Assembly: GCF_013426205.1 (NCBI RefSeq)
Contig: NC_089425.1
Span: forward strand, 2,418,001-2,482,000
Length of the DNA stretch: 64,000 bases
Reading direction: 5' to 3'
DNA from: Metarhizium brunneum
Taxonomy: Eukaryota > Ascomycota > Sordariomycetes > Hypocreales > Clavicipitaceae
The notes beneath the pieces were generated by a model. It searched no databases. It saw nothing but the letters and a program-made list of their open reading frames with translations, and had not been told where the DNA came from. The translations under genes and the position numbers were made by a program. Below, piece after piece: positions 56,604 to 64,000 of the stretch. The first letter of the stretch is position 1. Every line of letters starts with the position of its first letter.

Positions 56604-58270
56604 TCAGAAGAGCTTGTGCTCAAGTGTCATATCAGACTCGGGCTGAAGACCAACACAGGCACGGAAGATGTTGGTCAGAGCGGCACGCTGCTTAGCAAGA
56701 GCGTTGACAACAGGGGTGCCGGGAGGAGTCAGAGGAGCCTTGAGCATGTAGCTGAGAACACTGAGAACGCTGTGGAAGTTCTTGAAGCCGTCCTCGGACG
56801 TGGAATCCTTCCACTGGATACGGGTCATCATCTCAGCAATGACGACAAGATCAATGATGAGAGGAGAGGCAAGCAAGGAGTCCTCGCAAATGTTGAACAG
56901 GCTGCGATCATGTTAGCTCTCATCTCTCACCGTGGCACACGTGTTGCTACTTACGAAATAGTCTGGTGACCACCGAGGAAGATCTCTGCATAGTACTCAT
57001 CAAGAGCACGCTTGTTGTCGGCGACAGCAGGCATATACTTGATAACAACGCAGTGGTCAGGGTGCTCTCCCTTCTTATACAGAACGGTGTTGGCCTCAAC
57101 CATGTCGTCGACCACGTTGGATTTGGAAATTTCCTTGGAGCGGAACTGCTTCTGGGAGCTCAAGTTCTTGCCGTCGTTGTTGCCCAGGTGGTTGTAGCTG
57201 GCAATAGACGTCAACTTGATACCGGCATTGATGAGGAAGTCGACAAGGGCAGACTTCATCTTGGTCTGGCCAGACTTGAAGTCATCACCACCAATGAATG
57301 CATTGTGCTTCTCAGCCAGCTGGATAGCGCCAGGCACGAAGGTGTTCTGAGGAGAGCCGTTGATGAAGGGGGTTCCCTCAAGAATACAGGCAACGGCAAA
57401 GACGGTGGAGGGGGAGACTTCCTCATGTCCTTGCTCAATGGCCTTGAGGAGATTGTCAGCAGTGTCATTGACACCAGGAATGATGTCGGCATATCGCTCC
57501 GTGTTGGCAGTCCACATAACAATGACCTTGTCCAGGTTGTTCTTGGCCTTGAAGTCGCGGATATCCTGGCGGAGCTTCTCAACGTGGCCATTGCAAGCCT
57601 TGGTGCCCTCGAGAACATTGTCGGCACGGTCTTCCTGATTGGCAGCAATGAAGTCAGGATAGTAGATGGACGGGAGGGGGACCATCTCGTTCATCTCTTT
57701 CTTGACAAGAGACTTCAAGGTGGGCTCAAGGACCTGAGCACGGTCCATGGCCTGAGCCAGGTTCATCTTGCTGATGTCCCAGCCGCCAATAACAAGGTCA
57801 TTTGGGTGGACCATGGGCAGGACATTGTGGAAGGGGATGTTGATGTCGGCATTGGTCTTGGCATCAGAACCGAGCTTCATGGTGGAAGCCATGACGACAG
57901 AGCCGTAGTAGTTGGCCTCGCGGGGACCTTCCTTGGTCTCCCAGACGAGATTGCGGCGGTTGGCGAGAATACCAGCGGTAACGGTAGTGCCATTGTTGCC
58001 GCCCCAGCCGACCAGCATCATGCCGACCTTGGGAACCTTGCGGTCGACCTTGAAGTCATACTGCGTCTCCTTGGGAGTAGCAACAAAGTTGCCACTGGCG
58101 TCAGTCTCGACACTGGTGGTACGGTAGGTGTACTTGGACTTGATCTCGGCGTCAGTATAGGTAACATTGGGTGAGTTGACGACGAAAGTGGTGGGAGAAG
58201 CAGCGGCGGTGGTGCCATTGAGAGCCGCCCCGTTCGTGGAGCCCGTGGTAACTTGCGCGTGGGGAGCCAT
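56604..58270 (-). CDS. INO1: Inositol-3-phosphate synthase
   Basis: Two exons, complement(56604..56901, 56955..58270), 537 residues, the usual family length. It converts glucose 6-phosphate to 1D-myo-inositol 3-phosphate with NAD+, the committed step of inositol synthesis, in the cytosol. The NAD site is [10 protein letters not shown] (87-96), with an N-terminal [13 protein letters not shown] block before it. Catalytic-domain blocks [45 protein letters not shown] and [14 protein letters not shown] are all intact; the lysines and aspartates they carry belong to the family's active site. The intron near the C-terminus (acceptor 56902) keeps [12 protein letters not shown] in frame. With CDP-diacylglycerol from the cds1 product, inositol yields phosphatidylinositol. 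Whether the gene responds to inositol as in yeast cannot be read here. Confidence 0.97.
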
Positions 58271-61200
58271 GTTGACAAGTGGTATTGGCGCGAAAGTAGA
58301 TGGTTCGTAAGACAGGAAAGTTGGGGATGCTTGGATGTCAAGTTTCTGCCTTTACTGGGTCTGGACTGAGTCCGATGCTCCTCCAGAATCGGCTGAGCAA
58401 CGGGCTCCTGCGAACGGGTGGTGAATCCTGTTTGCACGGGTTAGCATGGCGGTCTGTACAGGCGGCGGCAAGGTGTGACGTGAAAAGGTCGACGTACGAG
58501 TTGAGGAGATTGGAAAACGTCTTGACGACTGTGTGATCGAGGTTCAATGCCTCGATCTGTTGAGATTGGAGTGGTTTGGTGGGTGGGGTGGTTTATTTTT
58601 GCAGTTTGTTATTTTTTCGTGGCCCGACGGAACCAGAAGTGGAATGTACCGCGAAGATTCTGTAAAAAGACAGAAAGATCGGGCAAAGGAAAGGTTTGGT
58701 TTGGTGTTGTTGTGTGTAGCAGAATGCAATTGACGTGGTTGAAGAGGGAAGAAAAGGAGGCGGGAAGCCGACGTGGGCGATAGGCAGAATGTGGACCTGA
58801 TATAGCAGCAGACACCGGCGCGGCGATTCTCGTGGAGCCCCGCGGTTCAATGTTGTCACTTATGCCTGTTTGGTGGTCTCTCACACGTGGACCGTGGGCG
58901 GACCAGACCGGAGGGCGGTGAGGGGCTCGACTGCTCGACTGCTGGGCTGGAGCTGCAGGCGTCGACTGCCATCGGATGAAGCGGGAGAGACGCAGACAGG
59001 CACACGACCGCCAAGCGCCAACGAGTAACTCGGCGACATGGACGATTGGCTCCCCAAAGGGCCGCGGGAGGGTTCAGCGATCGACGGCCAGGGGCATCAC
59101 CGCCGTTTCCGTCCATCACATTGACCTTGACGGACCATTCGGTGCCTCGCGGCATAGCACCAACCTGAAAAGTTGCGCATAGTGTCGAGTATCAGCGCCA
59201 ATCATCAACTCTTTGTTCCCTGCTCTCCGGCCTCGCACGGCACCATGACAACATCGACGACACGTCGACGCATGGCGGGGCCGCACGAGGGGCACACAAT
59301 ACAGCCCATCAACCAGGGGGGATATCATCGGACTTTCACATAAAACCCGCCATTCTGCAGCCGCAGGCACGGGAAACGTCAATCAAACTGTTGGGAAAAC
59401 CGCTCAATCGAGACGCGGTCCTCAAGTCACCAGTGGGCCAGCACCGACGCCACCACACTGCGTACTGGTACTAGCTCATCGATCTGATGTGGCCTTGCTT
59501 CAATAAATATCCCGACATCAGACAAACCATGCCATCGTGAAGAATACGGTGTCCCGCCCCTAGGTACCTAGATATGTGCATACGGGCATTGAAAAATGCA
59601 CAACATCTTTGTATAGGTGCCAAGGCCTGCGCAACTGCGACTGCCCGTCGCCGTCTCACCGCGTGTCCGATGTCGTTTGTTGAGGGGGGCCGTTAAGCCA
59701 ACTTAGAAGCCTTGCATGCAATACTCTGCACGGTACTGCATCTACGAAGCATAATATGTATGCATGTCTGAAGAACCGCTTCGACGCGGCACAAAACGGT
59801 ACACCGTCGATGGAGATTCCCTACTTGCCCTGAATGATTCGCGAGTTGGAACACTCAGTCCTTTGAACAAGGGAAGCCGCTATCTCGGGTCTCGGCTTTC
59901 TTTTGGGCGCGTATGATGTGCCCGCCGTGGCTGAGCTGTGTATCGGGATTTGATTTTGAAGTCTGGTGCTCTGTACTCCAAATTATGTTCGCCAGACTCA
60001 ATAAGCGTCCAGTGTCTGCCTTTTGATTGCTGGATAAAACTGTCGGTTCCAGCCACTCGATCGGGCTCATCGCGAGTCTGAAGCAAAGCACCATGTCAGC
60101 TACAGAATATAGGGTACTCCCCATCCATGTCATTTGACAACCTGGCTCAGAGCATAATGCTGATAAGCACGGAATAACTGCCAGCGGTAGTGTGACACAG
60201 GCAAACGTAGAATTAAAAACCGAGGCGCATCGGGCACTTAGAATACCCTATACCCAGCGCAGTGTGGACTTTGGTATGGAGTACCAGGGGTGGCCGAACA
60301 ATCTGGCCGTCCAGCCAGTGGTCAAACTACCACATAGTGCATGTTGTATTCATCTGAAAACTATTACTTTGGAATCACCCAAGACTGTGCGACGTTCTGA
60401 CTCTGTTTAAGAGCCCCCATGTTACTGGGTGATATCGACTTCATGAAGGTGAGCGATCCGATTCGCACGAGACGCGCCCCCGTGTGAACCCCTCGGCATC
60501 GCAAATATAAGAACCACAAGAGTCCGTCCGGTTAGCATGGAACTCTTCATTCCCGCGAAGGACGAGGCTTAGCAACTGGCTCATCGAATTGGCGTCGGCG
60601 CGATCGGAATGAGGGCTGTCGGTTCTGGGGGCCCTAGAACATCCATTCTCGCTTAATGTGATGATTCCGACCTAGCTCTTCGGAAGCATGATGAGTTTAA
60701 TGTTAAAGCGTGGCAATGAACGTGCTTGTTGGTGCCGGGGCCTGGTCTGGCCTGGCAGGGCATTGGCCATACCCACATGGAACGAAGACAAATCTGCAAT
60801 CGTTGTCAGTGTCGAGTTGCTGTTTTTGTACCCAGGGCGAACGGGTATTTCTTCTTGGCTCTTCCTGGGCAGATGCTTCGTGTTTGTCATCCAGGACTTG
60901 AACCAGAACCCCGATACCTAAAACACACGTCAGGTCGATTCCTCTTGCTGACTTGAAATCTTTGGGGCTATTTCACATGGTTCGACCTGTAACTGCCGCG
61001 CATATACTCCGTACTCTGTACTGGGTTTGCGGTACTTAATTATCAAATACAATAATCTCAGATGACGGTATTCCACACCAACTTGTCATGCGCGGACCAT
61101 GTATGTATGTATAAGGAGTGCTAAGTTTTGTCGTGTTCGGGCGTAGGAAGCTGATTTTGGCTGGCAAGCTATTTGCCTAGAGCAGGTGCATAGCGACCTT

Positions 61201-64000
61201 ACTGGCTGTCCGGTCCGAAGTATGGTTTGATGCAAAATAATGATCAACCCATCACGAAATGGATTGCTGGGATTAAGCAAGGATTTGAGTGCCATCAGCA
61301 TCTTGGCGAGCTACCTGGGTGGCCAAATCGGGTATGGTGTTGTTGACTGTGTATAAGTAGTATGTAGTATTCGGTCAAAGAGGTACTAGTAGTAGTCACA
61401 TAATTATCCTCGTTAGTGCCAAGTTGTGCGTGTCCTTCTTCCATCATCACGGGGGTTTGCAGCTTTGACCGCTTCTTATTTGACAAGTGGACGATTGCAC
61501 TTATGTGCTGTATGGCCTGTGCCTCCGGTGCGGAACGTCCGTGGAAGGGGAGAAGCAGTGGCAAACAGCTCTTGGTCCACGTATCGTAATGCGTGATGCT
61601 GCAAAGGAAGAGTGTTGGTAGTAGAAAGGGGAAAAGCCTGGGAAGGGTTGAGTGAACCATGGACTTCAGCCCATGACGAGGGTGGGTAACAACAGCTCTT
61701 CCTCTTGCGGTTTAAGAGCTAAGAGCATTGGCCGCGAGATGGTCCAAGAATGTTCTTCCTTTGGATGTGGCGCCCGTCGGCGGCAGGGCTTGTGCAAGGT
61801 ACCCGGATGCCATTCGGCGGGTGGATGGTCGGAGCGCAACACGGTTGACAATTTGGGCAACGGCAGACCTGTGACACTCGTCCACGCCCAAATGAGCTGT
61901 GGATGCGCCGCATATCCACTCCGGCGGGTGAAAATGAGGCTGTGGACACCAACCCGAGTTTGGTGTAGCCAGTGAATGCTTGATTAAGTGAAGGGTGCTT
62001 CAAGTTGATTCAATATGGAGCAATCCGTAAAGCAGCGCCATAAAGAAGAAGCAACCTCTTCATGCGTCGACATTGATGTTGGTCGTGTTCTCGTACGATT
62101 GACGAGTAAGGATATATACAAGCCCCAAGCAATAATCCACTGGCGAAGAGCTGGTGGTTTATGCGTAGCGATATCGCTGCGAGACGGCGGGAAACTATTG
62201 GAAGACCATATCAGCGTGCGGATACCCCCTACGGAGTACGGAGTAGGAGATAGTACCAGATTGTATGGCCAAGTGTCCCTCGTTTCACCCTCAGCTTTGC
62301 CTCGACACTCGATGGGCCGTAGAACGGGACCTACAATAATTGCTCGAAACAGGGCGAAAAAAAGAGACCAAGACCATATTGACACAGAAGCAGTAAATAA
62401 TTTGTGTAGCTAATCGGCAAATTTGGGGCGAAGCGCAAGGGAGCCTTCTAGTGAAGGGTCAGGAAATGCTGAAGGGCTGAAGGGGGCTCTCCAACCCTTG
62501 GCTGTCATGGTTGCAGAATGGGATTCTGACGTAACCACGATGACCTCAAGGGCCAGCATCAAGGGCCAACGTCGATCCTCCTTGCTTGCCACCAGCTTGC
62601 CCTGAAGATGTTCCCAGGGTTCTAGTCGCCTGTCCAGAACCATTGACAGCGTCTCCCTGGCTTCGCATCTGCCCTGAAGGGCAATTTGTGGCGGTCGTTT
62701 GAATTCAATAGAGCTTTATCGCATAGCAACCAAGAAGTCCTGACCCATTCTGTCATTGATGATGGACCCATTCGGTGTTCACTTGGTCGTGTATCAGGTG
62801 TCGCTCATCGATTTGGTGGCTCTTCGTCCACCGGAGCCGAGCGCGCAGAAAGTTTTATTAGGGGAACCAACTCCCGTACGGAGAGTCGACGGGACCACCG
62901 CCTTCAACTCGACTTCTCTCGGATCTTTGAGAATACGAGGCGAAGGATTCCTTTTTCTTTTTTCAAGTTGTCATTTGTCCCGCCGAACACCTCTCTCTCT
63001 CTCTCCTTCTCTCTTTGATGGTTTTGAGCCAGGATCCAGTCTCACGGCAGGTACCTTGTCGTATGTTTCCTAGGTTGTGCCTTCCCAATACGAGTCTCCG
63101 CACAAGCCAAACCATTGCCGCTGGCACAAAACTACTCGAACCGTCTCCACCGCCATCACCGTCCTAGCCTGAGAGGTCACGTTTGTGATCGGGACTCGAC
63201 CTGAACACCTACCTACACGAACCGGCGACGAGTTGGCGCCACTCGAGGCCGAAGTTGCAGGCCAGTGCAAGCCCGTCACTCAAGGTGATTAGAGCCGGTA
63301 TTAAAGAGAACAAGCGAAGCCGCCGGATCAGGGGTTGGCCAGGGTTCCACTACTTTGAATACATGCCTTTCCTTGACAAGACTCGAGACACAAGGTGCAT
63401 CACCTCCCAGTGCTGCTGACCATCTCTCAAACATCGTCCATCATATGGCATCGTCATTGCACGTTCTTCCATTTCTGCTTCCATGAGCTGCCTGTTTCAC
63501 CCATCGCTTCTGTTTTGTCGGAATCAACAAATCCCGTCGCTCGGTGCTGAAGCAGAAACGCGCATCCCGTTGCCTGTAGGAAACATCGACAGCTAGACCA
63601 TTGAAACATAGTGACTTGCTTGCAAACACGACCTCCGCCGGTTCTGTTGCATTAACAGCGTCAGCCTCTTTGTTTCGACTTCGCCTCGTCTTTAGACCTA
63701 GTCAGTACTGATTCAATCGACGTCGTGTTGTTGGCACACCTGGGTACAGTGGTGGCAACCTGTGTCAGGGACGGGGAGACTGAATCAGTCGTCTCTTGCT
63801 TTCGCAAACTCTCCGTTTCTCATGCATGAAGCAAGTTTTTCTGGAAAGATAGTTCTCCTCTCCTCCCTTTCTCCGGCTGCCGACGACTGCCGTGTTATTG
63901 CCAGATATCGAATGCGTGTTTTGCATATTGGAGGTTCTCCGAGAATAACTTGAAGAGAGCCAGCAGCAACTACTCTGGGGTTCCGAGCCCGTTCACCACC
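58271..64000. other. Gene-poor stretch of 5.7 kb to the window end
   Basis: The left part is the INO1 promoter, with a CACGTG at 58884-58889 and, on the minus strand, TTTTCACGTC at 58477-58486, one base from the yeast inositol-response consensus. Beyond it no frame has a recognisable domain; those of 100-130 codons overlap one another. Decamers lie at 61005 and 62236, and a CT repeat at about 62991-63013. The pyrimidine-rich DNA near the right edge may belong to the promoter of a gene beyond the window. Confidence 0.45.
62991..63013. repeat. CT microsatellite
   Basis: Run of CT units in pyrimidine-rich, promoter-like DNA. Confidence 0.8.

Noticed and set aside
56966..58174. 402-codon plus-strand frame opposite INO1
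   Set aside because: It is the antisense shadow of the highly conserved INO1 exon, with no domain of its own.

Overview
The window is a piece of a filamentous ascomycete nuclear genome, most likely Sordariomycetes/Hypocreales (Metarhizium-Pochonia-like). The evidence is gene content and architecture: genes on both strands separated by 0.2 to 6 kb of non-coding DNA, introns of about 50 to 160 nt with GT/AG ends, leaders without ribosome binding sites, and proteins of clearly fungal type (Pep7/Vac1, Met8, Fta1, GH75 chitosanase, LaeA-like methyltransferase, Rad26/ATRIP, Mrc1, INO1). No prokaryotic operon, CRISPR array, rRNA, tRNA or intact transposon was found. All coordinates and splice sites were read by eye, and reading frames were checked across each junction.

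Layout. 0.2-6.1 kb: Pep7/Vac1 FYVE protein (-), Met8 siroheme synthase (+), Fta1/CENP-L kinetochore protein (+). 7.0-9.5 kb: intronless threonine-aldolase-type lyase (+), then a broken gene. 9.5-16.8 kb: gene-poor, with an NAD(P)-binding protein and a small one-helix membrane protein. 16.9-23.5 kb: secreted GH75 chitosanase with C-terminal Cys repeats (+), a 5'-nucleotidase-family metallophosphatase (-) and an SVOP-like MFS transporter (-). 27.5-28.6 kb: secretory-pathway membrane protein of unknown function (+). 29.3-30.9 kb: GT4 glycosyltransferase (-). 35.6-37.8 kb: UDP-glucose 6-dehydrogenase (+). 39.3 kb: a probable decayed oxidoreductase fragment. 40.5-46.4 kb: Rad26/ATRIP checkpoint protein (-), divergent from CDP-diacylglycerol synthase (+). 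50-58.3 kb: LaeA-like methyltransferase (+), Mrc1/claspin checkpoint mediator (-), inositol-3-phosphate synthase (-). 58.3-64 kb: no supportable gene.

Functional threads. Mrc1 and Rad26/ATRIP act in the same replication-checkpoint pathway, and Fta1 acts at the kinetochore. CDP-diacylglycerol synthase and inositol-3-phosphate synthase supply the two precursors of phosphatidylinositol, whose 3-phosphate is read by FYVE proteins such as Pep7. UDP-glucose dehydrogenase makes UDP-glucuronate and lies next to, and divergent from, a membrane-linked GT4 enzyme of the SQD2/MgtA/Agt type. A glucuronolipid pathway is the most interesting hypothesis in the window, but it rests on inference.

Intergenic DNA carries many copies of the decamer TACTCCGTAC (reverse GTACGGAGTA; 13 exact copies found, none in a coding exon), plus microsatellites and decayed coding fragments. 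I found no clear-cut new multi-gene system.
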